Shown here: positions 15,582 through 23,984 of the stretch, piece by piece
Layout: each line of letters opens with the position of its first letter
Numbering within the stretch: position 1 is the stretch's first letter
Assembly: GCA_052388025.1 (NCBI GenBank)
Contig: JBQTIP010000223.1
Location: 1 to 32,420 of the forward strand
Source: JBQTIP01 sp052388025
GTDB lineage: Bacteria > Actinomycetota > UBA4738 > HRBIN12
Direction: 5' to 3'
DNA length: 32,420 nucleotides
Notes under the pieces: generated by a model
Told to the model about the DNA's origin: nothing
The model's database searches: none
Seen by the model: the letters and a program-made list of their open reading frames with translations, nothing else
Program-made: the position numbers and the translations under genes

Positions 15582-16433
15582 ATGAGCGTTTGCCTTTATC
15601 GGGTCGAGTTGCCCGGCGGTTCCGTCAGGCTAGCGCGGGGCGCGCCAGAGACGGGCCCGACCGACCTGCTGCCGAGCGACCTGTCGATCGATGGGATGTT
15701 GAGCCACACGGCCGAGTCGTTCCGGTCCACTCTTCATTCGACCGCGAGCGACGGACCTCTACCCGGGGGATGCGTGCTCCGCGCGCCCGTCGGATCCCAA
15801 GAGGTGTGGGCAGCGGGAGTCACCTATCTCAGTTCCCGGGAGGCGCGGGAGGACGAATCCGCGGAGGACTCCGACGTGTACGGTCGGGTGTACACGGCAG
15901 AGCGTCCGGAGCTCTTCTTCAAGGCGGCGGGCTGGCGGGTCCGAGGGCCGGGCCAGGCCATCGCCATCCGGGCGGACTCGTCGTGGAACGTTCCCGAGCC
16001 GGAGCTCGCTCTGGTTCTCTCTGCGGATCTGCAGATCGTGGGCTACACCATTGGGAACGACGTCTCGTCCAGGAGCATCGAGGGCGAGAACCCGCTCTAC
16101 CTGCCGCAAGCCAAGGTGTACGAGGGGTCGTGCGCGCTGGGGCCATCGATCGTCGCGGCACCCGACACCGCGACCGCGTTCCAGATCCATATGGATGTGG
16201 TTCGGAGCGGCTCCGTAGCCTTCTCCGGAGAGGCCTCGACGGAACGGATGAAGCGGTCGTTCGACGAGCTCGTCTCCTACTTGGGGAGGGCGCTGCGTTT
16301 CCCGGTCGGGGCGGTGCTCTTGACCGGAACCGGCGTCGTTCCCAAACCCTCCTTCACCCTCCAGCCGGGCGACGTGGTTCGCATCGGGATCGACGAGCTG
16401 GGGCTGTTGGAGAACCCCGTCGTCGAAGTGTGA
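15582..16433 (+). CDS. FAH-family protein, 2-keto-3-deoxy-pentonate dehydratase-like
   Basis: The 283-residue protein has the fumarylacetoacetate-hydrolase fold. Metal ligands are E139 and E141 in PEPELALVL and D160 in GYTIGNDVSSRS. The run SIEGENPLYLPQAKVYEG with CALGP after it is the variant I associate with 2-keto-3-deoxy-D-arabinonate/xylonate dehydratases (KdaD, KdxD, Caulobacter XylX), which make 2-oxoglutarate semialdehyde, rather than with true C-C hydrolases. This sub-assignment rests on memory of the motif. The ATG at 15582 gives the standard length; GGAG lies 10 nt upstream. It is encoded directly after the aldo/keto reductase, and an IlvD/EDD dehydratase lies 1.1 kb downstream. 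Together they could serve part of a non-phosphorylative pentose-acid route. Confidence 0.85.
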   Translation: MSVCLYRVELPGGSVRLARGAPETGPTDLLPSDLSIDGMLSHTAESFRSTLHSTASDGPLPGGCVLRAPVGSQEVWAAGVTYLSSREAREDESAEDSDVYGRVYTAERPELFFKAAGWRVRGPGQAIAIRADSSWNVPEPELALVLSADLQIVGYTIGNDVSSRSIEGENPLYLPQAKVYEGSCALGPSIVAAPDTATAFQIHMDVVRSGSVAFSGEASTERMKRSFDELVSYLGRALRFPVGAVLLTGTGVVPKPSFTLQPGDVVRIGIDELGLLENPVVEV

Positions 16434-16464
16434 GAGGTCGGGCGAGGGCTGGTCGTGGCCACCG

Positions 16465-17451
16465 TCAGGCGAAGAGCTTCGACAGGGTCTCCCCGGCCAG
16501 GATCACGGGTTCGATCCTCTCTGGGTTGTCCATGTTGAAGAACATACCGTCCAGGCCGGCGTCCAGGAACGCCTGCACCTGCTCGGCCACGCGGTCGGGG
16601 TCCCCCACGATGACCTCCCGGTAGAGGTCCTCGCTCATCCGGCGGGCCGCCTTCATCCGGACCCCGACGTCGTCGGCCTCCTTCTGGGTGTGGGCGATGA
16701 CCAGGGCTCCCAACCGCGTCTTCACCAAGGTGGCGGGATCCCGGCCCGTCTCCTCGCACTGGCGCTCCACGACGGCGAGCTTTCGCCGGATCGTGGGTAC
16801 GTCGCCGAAGAAGCCGCACATGTCCGCGTACCGGGCCGCCAGCCTGAGCGTCCGGCGCTCGCCCCCACCGCCCACCATGATGGGAGGGCCGGCGGGCTGG
16901 ACCGGCCGAGGGATGTTCAGCGCGCCCTCGAGGCGGAAGTGGTGGCCCTCGAACGTGGTCTCCTCGTGCGTAAACATCCCCCGGCAGATCTGGAGAGCCT
17001 CCTCCAGCCACTCCATGCGCTCTCGCACGGGCGGGAACGCCAGGCCGTAGCCGCGGTGCTCATCGGGATGGTTGCCCGCCCCGAGCCCCAGGACGGCCCT
17101 GCCCGACGAGATGACGTCGAGTGTGGTCACCATCTTGGCGATGAGGGCCGGGTGCCGGGTGGTCACGGGCGTCACCATCGAGCCGACGGCTACCGTGCTC
17201 GTCCGGGCAGCGATGGCCCCCAAGAGCGTATAGGCCTCGAGGAGGGGCTGCGTCTGAGGGCCGGAGAAGGGGCTCTGGTGGAGGTGGTCGTGGACCCACA
17301 CCGAGTCGAACCCGGCGCGCTCGGCCGCCCGCGCGATATCGACCACCTTGTCGAACAGGCGGTCCACCGAGACGCCCTCGAACGAGAAGATCGGGATCTG
17401 CAGGCCGAGCCGGGGCCCCACCCGCACGGGGTCGGACGTTGAATCGCTCAT
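16465..17451 (-). CDS. LLM-class F420-dependent-type oxidoreductase
   Basis: The 328-residue luciferase-like TIM barrel is of the short type found in F420-using bacteria. Visible blocks are AGFDSVWVHDHL, RTSTVAVGSMVTPVTTRHPA, GRAVLGLGAGNHPDEH and GPPIMVGGGGERRTLRLAA, the last being the phosphate-binding end of the barrel. Cofactor choice (F420 or FMN) cannot be settled from the motifs alone. The ATG at 17451 follows GGGAGGGAGAGG; longer frames would enter the divergent promoter. It is transcribed alone, convergent with the FAH gene (31 nt) and divergent from ilvD. The substrate is unknown. Confidence 0.88.
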   Translation of the reverse strand: MSDSTSDPVRVGPRLGLQIPIFSFEGVSVDRLFDKVVDIARAAERAGFDSVWVHDHLHQSPFSGPQTQPLLEAYTLLGAIAARTSTVAVGSMVTPVTTRHPALIAKMVTTLDVISSGRAVLGLGAGNHPDEHRGYGLAFPPVRERMEWLEEALQICRGMFTHEETTFEGHHFRLEGALNIPRPVQPAGPPIMVGGGGERRTLRLAARYADMCGFFGDVPTIRRKLAVVERQCEETGRDPATLVKTRLGALVIAHTQKEADDVGVRMKAARRMSEDLYREVIVGDPDRVAEQVQAFLDAGLDGMFFNMDNPERIEPVILAGETLSKLFA

Positions 17452-17561
17452 CCTCTCCCTCCCGGGCGCGATTGTAGCCCGGCTCGTCAGGGGGGCCGGC
17501 AGGAAAACGGGTGGCCGACCGCGCGTAGACTGACGCCGCTGCAAGTACGAAGGGAACCGAG
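17452..17561. other. divergent intergenic region, LLM gene / ilvD
   Basis: These 110 bp hold the ribosome-binding sites of both genes (GGGAGGGAGAGG for the LLM gene, GAAGGGA before the ilvD ATG). A TAGACT hexamer about 30 nt before ilvD could be a -10 element but has no recognisable -35. No clear operator palindrome or leader peptide was seen. Confidence 0.4.
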
Positions 17562-19238
17562 ATGGATGCGAACGTACGACCGAGGAGCCGCCAGGTCACC
17601 GAGGGCTTGAACCGGGCCGGGGCCCGGTCGATGCTCCGGGCGGTCGGCTTCACTGAGGAGGACTTCGACCGCCCGCAGATCGGGGTGGCCTCTTCGTGGA
17701 ACGAGGTGACTCCCTGCAACATCCATCTTGACCGGCTGGCCCACGCCGCCAAAGAAGGAGTACGGGCGGCCGGCGCTGTCCCCGTCGAGTTCGTGACCAT
17801 CGCCATCTCGGACGCCATCTCCATGGGCCATGAGGGCATGCGGGCCTCCCTGGTCACGCGTGAAGTCATCGCGGACTCGGTCGAACTCACGATGCATGCT
17901 GAGCGGTTCGACGCCATGGTCACAATCGCCGGCTGCGACAAGAGCCTCCCCGGGATGCTGATGGCGGCAGCCAGGTTGAACGTCTCGTCGGTGTTCCTCT
18001 ACGGAGGCACCATCCTCCCCGGCCACTACCGTGGCAAGGACGTGACGGTCCAGGACGTGTTCGAAGCCGTCGGCTCCGTCTCCGCTGGACGGATGACCGA
18101 GGAGGAGCTGAAGGAGCTCGAGCTAGCGGCCTGCCCCGGCCCCGGGTCTTGCGCCGGGATGTACACGGCCAACACCATGGCAGCCGTGGCCGAGGCCCTC
18201 GGGATGTCGCTCCCGGGGAGCGCCTCCCCGCCGGCGGTGGACGTACGCCGCGACCTGTTTGCCCGCCAGTCCGGCGAGGCGGTGGTGGAACTGCTCAGGC
18301 AAGGGATCCGGCCCAGGGACATCATCACCCGCGAGGCCCTCGAGAACGCCATCGCCGTGGCCATGGCCTGTGGGGGTTCAACGAACCAGGTCCTACACCT
18401 CTTGGCCATCGCCAGGGAGGCCGAGGTACCCCTGGAGATCTGGGACTTCGACCGGATCAGCGCCCGGACCCCTCACATCGGCGACCTCCGTCCGAGCGGG
18501 CGGTTCGTCATGGCCGACCTGGACCGGGTGGGCGGCCTGCCGGTGCTGATGCGGGAACTGCTACGGGCCGGCCTGCTGCACGGCGATGCTATGACCGTGA
18601 CCGGGAAGACCATCGCCGAGAACCTGTTGGACCTGGCCCCACCGGTCCCGGACGGGGACGTGGTCCGGCCCATCGACCAGCCGATCCACCCGCATGGGGG
18701 GCTCGCCATCCTCCGGGGATCGCTCGCGCCGGAGGGAGCCGTGGTGAAGATCGTGGGAATGGAAGGGAAGTCCTTCCGCGGTTCGGCCCGGGTGTTCGAC
18801 TCGCAGGAGGACGCGTACGAGGCCGTGACCACCGGGCGGATCAAGCCCGGCGACGTCATCGTTCTTCGGTACGAGGGCCCTAAGGGCGGCCCAGGGATGC
18901 AGGAGATGCTCGCCGTAACGGCGGCGGTGGTGGGCGCGGGCCTCGGCCGGGACGCCGCCCTGGTCACCGACGGGCGGTTCTCCGGGGCCACGCACGGGTT
19001 CGCCGTCGGGCACGTGGCGCCGGAGGCCGCCGTGGGAGGCCCCATCGCGCTGGTCCGGGAGGGGGACATCATCACGCTCGACGTCGACGCCCGGCGCTTG
19101 GACGTCGAGGTCTCGGACGAGGAGCTGGCCAAGCGGCGGGACGGGTGGAAGCCGAAGGAGCCCCGCTATGCCCGCGGAGCCCTGGCCAAATACGCGCGGT
19201 TGGTCTCGTCCGCCTCCCAGGGCGCGGTCTGCGACTGA
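17562..19238 (+). CDS. ilvD: dihydroxy-acid dehydratase (IlvD/EDD family)
   Basis: The 558-residue length and motifs fit bacterial dihydroxy-acid dehydratase, which makes 2-oxoacids for valine, leucine and isoleucine synthesis. Iron-sulfur ligands are C52 (TPCNIH), C125 (GCDKSLPGM) and C197 (CPGPGSCAGMYTANTM). The three-Cys pattern fits a 2Fe-2S enzyme. GGSTNQVLHL and TDGRFSGATHGF are the substrate/metal motifs. No ilvB, ilvN, ilvC or leu gene is next to it. Because some IlvD-type proteins also dehydrate sugar acids, and sugar-acid enzymes surround it, a catabolic or double role is possible. The ATG at 17562 follows AAGGGA. It diverges from the LLM gene and converges with osmC. Confidence 0.92.
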   Translation: MDANVRPRSRQVTEGLNRAGARSMLRAVGFTEEDFDRPQIGVASSWNEVTPCNIHLDRLAHAAKEGVRAAGAVPVEFVTIAISDAISMGHEGMRASLVTREVIADSVELTMHAERFDAMVTIAGCDKSLPGMLMAAARLNVSSVFLYGGTILPGHYRGKDVTVQDVFEAVGSVSAGRMTEEELKELELAACPGPGSCAGMYTANTMAAVAEALGMSLPGSASPPAVDVRRDLFARQSGEAVVELLRQGIRPRDIITREALENAIAVAMACGGSTNQVLHLLAIAREAEVPLEIWDFDRISARTPHIGDLRPSGRFVMADLDRVGGLPVLMRELLRAGLLHGDAMTVTGKTIAENLLDLAPPVPDGDVVRPIDQPIHPHGGLAILRGSLAPEGAVVKIVGMEGKSFRGSARVFDSQEDAYEAVTTGRIKPGDVIVLRYEGPKGGPGMQEMLAVTAAVVGAGLGRDAALVTDGRFSGATHGFAVGHVAPEAAVGGPIALVREGDIITLDVDARRLDVEVSDEELAKRRDGWKPKEPRYARGALAKYARLVSSASQGAVCD

Positions 19239-19265
19239 GGGGGGAGGCCAATCAGGCCGGCCAAT

Positions 19266-19697
19266 TCAGCTCCGGGGCTCGGGGGCCAGAGCCGGCGTGG
19301 CGGGGGTGGCGATGCCGACAGCCAGGCTGCGCGAGACCGGGCAAGACGCCCCCCGCTGGTAGAGCCAATCGCGGTCCTCGGGGGCGAGGTCGCCTTCGAA
19401 CTCGATGGAGCGGCGGATCTCCTTGATGAGCAGCTCCGGGTCGCCGGCCGAGCTGGAGATCTTGTTCTGCTTGAGCCGAACGCTCACTCGGACCCGTTTG
19501 ACTTGCAGCCCTCGCTCCCGCGCTGCGTCGACAACCGTGATGGCCGTGCAGGCCCCGACGCTGGCCATGAGCAACGCGAACGGGCTGGGCCCTGTGTTGG
19601 TCCCGCCGAGGCCCTCGGGCTCATCGACGGTCAGGCGATGGCCAGCCAGGGAGACGCTCACGGCGAACGAACCCTCCGAGGTGCACTCAAGGGCCAT
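19266..19697 (-). CDS. OsmC/Ohr-family protein
   Basis: The 143-residue protein carries both cysteines of the family: C50 in LLMASVGAC and C119 in GASCPVSRSL. These normally form the thiol pair that reduces organic hydroperoxides. LGGTNTGPSPFALL is the usual family segment, and RVSVRLKQNK is the strand before the helical part. The ATG at 19697 has GGAGGG 7 nt upstream. It is the last gene of the long operon from 31573, 33 nt after the AhpD-like gene. Together they may protect against peroxides or reactive aldehydes made by the oxidases and monooxygenases upstream, which is an inference. Confidence 0.9.
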   Translation of the reverse strand: MALECTSEGSFAVSVSLAGHRLTVDEPEGLGGTNTGPSPFALLMASVGACTAITVVDAARERGLQVKRVRVSVRLKQNKISSSAGDPELLIKEIRRSIEFEGDLAPEDRDWLYQRGASCPVSRSLAVGIATPATPALAPEPRS

Positions 19698-19730
19698 GTG
19701 GCGACCCTCCGATGACCGCCGCTGACCCGC

Positions 19731-20294
19731 TCACTGCGGGATCGCCGCGAAGGCCTGGAACTCGGCGTCCACCTCGGTCTTAAGGCCCAGTCCGTTGGCG
19801 ATGCGGTTCACGTAGTTGAGATGGGCACACATGTTGTTCGCATCCAGGATCTCTAGGTCGCCGAGCCCGCCCGCCCGGAGGTCCTCGATGTCCGCCTCGC
19901 TCACCGCGCCCGGCTCCATCGTGAGCTTGGCCGAATAGCGGGCCACCACGGCTTCCCCCGGCTTGAGGTCCTCGTATCTCCCCTCGTCCATGGCACGGAT
20001 CTCCTCCTCCGTGAAGCCCAGCTCGCGGAGCTTCAGCAGGACCTGGGAGGCGCAGTGCGGGGTCTCGTTCAGGACCGAGGTCACGTAGCCGATCACGGAT
20101 CGCTGACGGGGCGTGAGCGCCGAGGGGCAGTTCTCGCTGGCTCTGTACATCGTCAGGCGGGCGTGGACGATCTCGGGGTCCAGGCTCCCGAGCATGGTGA
20201 ACTCCGTTGGCTTCCCCAGGCGCTTCGATTGCCAGTCGTAGGCCCCCTTCAGCCGGGCCGTGGCTTCTTGCACTGGAACAGTCCTGATCCACAT
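19731..20294 (-). CDS. carboxymuconolactone decarboxylase/AhpD-like protein, no CxxC
   Basis: The 187-residue all-helical protein resembles the peroxidase-related (AhpD/CMD) family: TPRQRSVIGYVTSVLNETPHCASQ sits where the family has its reactive helix. The usual CxxC plus His is not intact. Only C81 is present, the first Cys position is Thr, and the following His is replaced. Classical AhpD disulfide chemistry is therefore unlikely; a different role or a single-Cys mechanism is possible. The ATG at 20294 follows AAGGAGG by 5 nt. It lies 27 nt after the kinase gene and before osmC, whose product is also thiol-based. Confidence 0.78.
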   Translation of the reverse strand: MWIRTVPVQEATARLKGAYDWQSKRLGKPTEFTMLGSLDPEIVHARLTMYRASENCPSALTPRQRSVIGYVTSVLNETPHCASQVLLKLRELGFTEEEIRAMDEGRYEDLKPGEAVVARYSAKLTMEPGAVSEADIEDLRAGGLGDLEILDANNMCAHLNYVNRIANGLGLKTEVDAEFQAFAAIPQ

Positions 20295-20321
20295 GTCCGC
20301 CTCCTTCGATGCGAATGACGC

Positions 20322-21272
20322 TCAGACCGGCGCCTGCATCCGTTTGACCAGCGCCCGAACCTCCTCGCCCCGGGGGATGGCCGAGGCGCCGCCCCGCCGG
20401 GTAACCGCGAGCGACCCGGCGGCCACGCCCAACCTTGCCGCCGCGCCCGGAGATAGCCCGGCAAGGAGCCCGTGAACGAACGCCCCGGTAAGGGCGTCAC
20501 CGGCTCCGGTGGTGTCTGTGCAGCCAACTGGCGGGGCAGGGACCCGCTCTAGCTCGCCTCCCACGGCGAGGACGGCTCCGCCGCCCCCGCATCCCACCAG
20601 CACCGTCTTGGGCCCTCGGGCGGAGAGCGCCCGAGCGGCCTCCGCAGGGCCCGTCTCGTCCACGAGGATGGCCGTCTCCTCGGGCGCGGACACCCGAAGC
20701 ACATGGCAGAGCGGGAGGATCTCCCCAAAGGCCTCCCGGGCCGCCGCGGGATCCTTGCCCCACAGCCTCGGCCGGTAGTTGAAATCGTAGACGACCAGGC
20801 CGCCAGCGTCCCGGGTGCGACGGGCGGCTTCGCCGGCTGCCCACCGGCTGCTCTCCGAGACGGCCTGGGTGATCCCGCTCACCAGTATGGCATCAGGCGC
20901 CTGGGACCAGGCCACGTCGGACGCGTCGAGGGTTGAGGCGGCCGACCCCTTCCGGTAGTAGACGAACGAACGCTCGCCGGCGGCGTCGATCGAGATCAGG
21001 TACAGGCCGGTGAACCCGGGCCGCCGGACGACGAGGTCGGTTGAGATCCCCGACCGCTCGAGCCACGAGAGCAGCGAGCCCGCGAACGGGTCGTCACCCG
21101 CGACGGTGGCCACGGCGGACCGCGTGCCCAGGTTGGACGCCGCCAACGCCGCTTGCACGGCGTCCCCGCCGAAGGAACACCGGAAGCGCTCGGCCCGGTC
21201 CACCGGGACGGGGTCTTCGGAGAAGAGCTCGATCATGCACTCCCCGACCGCGATGAACCGGATGCTTCTCAT
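20322..21272 (-). CDS. PfkB-family sugar kinase, 2-keto-3-deoxygluconate kinase-like
   Basis: The 316-residue ribokinase-fold enzyme has GECMIEL (10-16), the FGGDAVQAALAASNLG sugar-binding segment (34-49), YYRKGSAAS (105-113), DFNYRPRLW (163-171) and DTTGAGDALTGAF with catalytic D259. YxRxxSA with DxNxRxxLW is the pattern of KDG kinases (KdgK), which phosphorylate 2-keto-3-deoxygluconate to KDPG. A KDPG-type aldolase encoded in the same operon (23985-24617) fits this strongly. The ATG at 21272 lies 10 nt after the RraA stop; its ribosome site is weak, suggesting translational coupling. Other 2-keto-3-deoxy sugar acids are possible substrates. Confidence 0.87.
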   Translation of the reverse strand: MRSIRFIAVGECMIELFSEDPVPVDRAERFRCSFGGDAVQAALAASNLGTRSAVATVAGDDPFAGSLLSWLERSGISTDLVVRRPGFTGLYLISIDAAGERSFVYYRKGSAASTLDASDVAWSQAPDAILVSGITQAVSESSRWAAGEAARRTRDAGGLVVYDFNYRPRLWGKDPAAAREAFGEILPLCHVLRVSAPEETAILVDETGPAEAARALSARGPKTVLVGCGGGGAVLAVGGELERVPAPPVGCTDTTGAGDALTGAFVHGLLAGLSPGAAARLGVAAGSLAVTRRGGASAIPRGEEVRALVKRMQAPV

Positions 21273-21282
21273 GCGGGCCCGC

Positions 21283-21933
21283 TCACATCTCCCCGTGCCG
21301 CTCGAAGGCCTCGGTGACCGACAAACCCCCGGCCAGGTCCCGCCGCATGAGCTCCTCTTTCGCCACCTTGGCCTCGGACTCCACCAGGACGTCCTCGACC
21401 ACGTCGGCCGGAACGACGACCACCCCGTCCACGTCGCCGAACACCCAGTCGCCGGGGTGGATCAGCGTGGACCCGACGGTGATCTCGCAGTCCCAATCGA
21501 CTATGTTCCACCGGCCGATCGAGGAAGCCGGAGACCGGAGCCGGCACCACACTGGGAAGCCGAGCTGGAGGACGAACTCCGTGTCCCGCAGGCCACCGTC
21601 CACCACCGCGCCCACGCACCCCCGCTCAATCACCGAGCGGCTCATGATCTCCCCCCAGTGCGCTGAGCCGCGGTGCCCCCCGCACGCCCACACCGTTACC
21701 GAGCCCGGCCTCACGGTCTCCAGCATGGCCAGCCGCTTGTCCATGTCGTTGTCGGTCGGGTCGTCCGTAGGCACGCCGAACCCCGGGAACGCCGGGCCGG
21801 CGACCTTCATGGACAGACTCACGGGCTGGATGTCGGCGGGCAAGACCTGTTCCCGGTAGCCGCGGGCGTCTAGCACGTCGGCAACGGCGCCCGTGTAGAG
21901 GCGGAGAAACCTCGCCCTGAGTTCTTCGGTCAT
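21283..21933 (-). CDS. RraA-family aldolase/decarboxylase (HMG/CHA aldolase-like)
   Basis: The 216-residue protein belongs to the RraA/MenG-like family that includes 4-hydroxy-4-methyl-2-oxoglutarate aldolase and oxaloacetate decarboxylase. Motifs are HWGEIMS (92-98), CVGAVVDGGLRDTE with the R116-D117 pair used for pyruvate and metal binding, and PGDWVFGDVDGVVVVP (160-175). It would split a 4-hydroxy-2-keto acid to pyruvate plus a second keto acid or aldehyde, using a divalent metal. The start at 21933 overlaps the LLM stop by 4 nt. It gives the operon a second, class II-type aldolase besides the Lys-dependent one at 23985-24617. Confidence 0.88.
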   Translation of the reverse strand: MTEELRARFLRLYTGAVADVLDARGYREQVLPADIQPVSLSMKVAGPAFPGFGVPTDDPTDNDMDKRLAMLETVRPGSVTVWACGGHRGSAHWGEIMSRSVIERGCVGAVVDGGLRDTEFVLQLGFPVWCRLRSPASSIGRWNIVDWDCEITVGSTLIHPGDWVFGDVDGVVVVPADVVEDVLVESEAKVAKEELMRRDLAGGLSVTEAFERHGEM

Positions 21934-22922
21934 CGCGCCTCACGGAAGCCGGCCTCGATCAGGATACCGGCGGCCGACTGGACGAACTCGCCCGCCCGCG
22001 TGTAGTCGTTCACGGGAAGTAAGAACATGTCCGGCCGGGCGTCCTCCCGAACGCGGGCGAGCTCGGCCACGGCCCGATCGCGGTCCGCGACCACCGCGTA
22101 CTGCCGGACCACGTGGTCGGGCACGAGTCGGGCCGCCGCATCCATGCCGTCCTCCAGCATGATGGTCCGGATGCGTTCGGCGGTCCGGTCGTCGATCCCG
22201 GCCGCTCGCCTGAGGTCGGCCGGCATGTCGGTCGCGATGTAGGTGAAGTGGGGCCGGACCTCGTCGAGCATGGCCTCGTCCCAGCCGATGTATGCGGACC
22301 AGGCGATCCGGGGGACGTTCCCGGCAGCGGCTCCCGCTTCCCGGATGCCGGCGCAAACCCGCGGGACGAGGTCGACGGGCTTGCCCGACAGGAGGATCCA
22401 GTCCGCCCGGGTGGCCCCCAGGGATTCCACCTTCGGCCCGCGACCGGCGGTGGCGATGGGCAGAGGTCCCGGCGACCACGAGAGCCTGGCCCCCCGCACG
22501 GCAAACTCACCGTCGAAGGTGACCTCCTTGCCGGCCAAGAGCCGCTCGACCACGTCAAGGCACTGCACCAGGGCGCTGTACGGGCGTGATGGCTCCAGGT
22601 CCATCGGGGCCAGCGTTCGGCTCCCCCCGGTCCCGAACCCAGCCACGACCCGCCCGGGGACCAGCTCGGCCAGCGTGGCGAAAGCGGCTGCAAGCGTGAC
22701 CGGGTGACGGGTGAACGGGTTGGTGACTCCGGCTCCGAGGAGGACCGTCGACGTGGCCTGAGCGATGACCGCCAGGACGACGAACAGGTCGCGCTCGGTG
22801 CCCTCGTCGGCAACGAACACGTGGCTGGCCCCTGCGTCCTCGGCCTCCCGGGCCAGGGCGGCCAGCTCGGAGGGGGGCAGCAGGGGTTCGAGCCACAGTC
22901 CCCAGGTGGCCCCGGACGTCAT
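21930..22922 (-). CDS. LLM-class F420-type oxidoreductase (second of a tandem pair)
   Basis: The 330-residue luciferase-like protein has AREAEDAGASHVFVADE, TSTVLLGAGVTNPFTRHPVTLA, GRVVAGFGTGG and the GPLPIATAGRGPKVE barrel-end block. These match short methylene-H4MPT-reductase-like proteins that commonly use F420. The ATG at 22922 overlaps the stop of the preceding LLM gene, and its own stop overlaps rraA, both by 4 nt. It is clearly diverged from its neighbour, so it is not a recent duplicate. A heterodimer or successive steps are both possible. The substrate is unknown. Confidence 0.87.
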   Translation of the reverse strand: MTSGATWGLWLEPLLPPSELAALAREAEDAGASHVFVADEGTERDLFVVLAVIAQATSTVLLGAGVTNPFTRHPVTLAAAFATLAELVPGRVVAGFGTGGSRTLAPMDLEPSRPYSALVQCLDVVERLLAGKEVTFDGEFAVRGARLSWSPGPLPIATAGRGPKVESLGATRADWILLSGKPVDLVPRVCAGIREAGAAAGNVPRIAWSAYIGWDEAMLDEVRPHFTYIATDMPADLRRAAGIDDRTAERIRTIMLEDGMDAAARLVPDHVVRQYAVVADRDRAVAELARVREDARPDMFLLPVNDYTRAGEFVQSAAGILIEAGFREAR

Positions 22923-23917
22923 CGCCTTCGCACCGCCTCGGCCAGCAGCCTGAGCCCCTCGTCCGGGTCCGGCCCGAACACGTACCACGCCAACAGGCCC
23001 TTCAGGCCTGCCTCCTCGAACTCGGCAAGCTTCGCCATCACCGTATCGGGTGTCCCGGCCGCGGCGAACACGTCGATCAGCTGCTCTGGGAGCCGCTCGG
23101 CGACGGCGTCCACGCCCTCCTCGGGCACCCGGGACCTCACGAAGGCCACCGCCTCCGGGTCGGCGCCCGAGGTCTCGTGGACCACCGGCTCCACGCGATA
23201 AAGGTAGTAGGTGATCACGCGCCGACAGGCGGCCCGGGCCTCCGCCTCGTCCCGGGACACGCTGGTCAGGATGTTGGCGCAAAGGTCGAGCTCCCCCGGA
23301 TCGCGCCCGGCGCTCACGGCTCCCTCGGCCATGCGCTCGCGCGCCCATCTCGCGTAGCCTGGGCTGGTGATGGCCCCGAGGTAGACCCCGTCGGCCCAGG
23401 CCCCGGCGGCCTCCATCATCTTCCGGTTGACCGCTCCGACGTACAAGGGGATACGCCGGCGGACCGGTTCGAAGTCCAGCCGCGCCTTCGACCGCACCCG
23501 GAAGACCTCGCCGTCCGCCCCGTCCTCGCCGGCCAGCATCGCCTTCACCACCCGGACGGCCTCGATCATCGCCGCCAGCGGCCGGCGGGTCCGCTCGTCG
23601 TCCTCGCCCAGGGCCCGAAGCGTCCAGAGGGCCGCGCCCAGGCCCAGCCGGAGGCGACCACCCGAAGCCTCGTCGATGGTGGCCGCCTCCATGGCGATCA
23701 GCGAGGGATGCCGCCAGAACGGGTTGACCACCCCCACCCCGAGGCCGACCCGTTTGGTCTCTCGGGCAAGGACCGCCGCGGCCGTGGTGGCGGATCGGCC
23801 GTGCCGGCTCTCCGGGACCCACACCTCGTCGAACCCGAGGTCCTCGGCCCGCCGGGCCAGAGCGATGCTCTCGGCCAGAGGAACCTCGTTCGACAGCGCG
23901 ACTCCGAAACTCGCCAT
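22919..23917 (-). CDS. LLM-class F420-type oxidoreductase (first of a tandem pair)
   Basis: The 332-residue protein has ARRAEDLGFDEVWVPESRHG, TKRVGLGVGVVNPFWRHPSLIA, GRLRLGLGAAL and RRRIPLYVGAVNRKMMEAAG, the ordered blocks of Mer-like luciferase-family reductases. The ATG at 23917 (with a GTG one codon upstream at 23920) follows AAGGG by 9-12 nt. A longer frame would overlap the aldolase gene and is rejected. It is separated from the aldolase by 67 nt, the longest gap within this part of the operon; nothing recognisable lies in that gap. Cofactor and substrate are unproven. Confidence 0.87.
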   Translation of the reverse strand: MASFGVALSNEVPLAESIALARRAEDLGFDEVWVPESRHGRSATTAAAVLARETKRVGLGVGVVNPFWRHPSLIAMEAATIDEASGGRLRLGLGAALWTLRALGEDDERTRRPLAAMIEAVRVVKAMLAGEDGADGEVFRVRSKARLDFEPVRRRIPLYVGAVNRKMMEAAGAWADGVYLGAITSPGYARWARERMAEGAVSAGRDPGELDLCANILTSVSRDEAEARAACRRVITYYLYRVEPVVHETSGADPEAVAFVRSRVPEEGVDAVAERLPEQLIDVFAAAGTPDTVMAKLAEFEEAGLKGLLAWYVFGPDPDEGLRLLAEAVRRR

Positions 23918-23984
23918 CACGCCGGTCCCTTCTGGCGTGAAGAGCACGGGCTCTGGAGGGACCGAACCCCCGCCCGGGTTGCGT

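Noticed and set aside
19239..19265. GGCCAAT repeated either side of GGCC between ilvD and osmC, as a terminator
   Set aside because: Only 4-bp stems can form and there is no T-run. It looks like chance repetition in GC-rich DNA.
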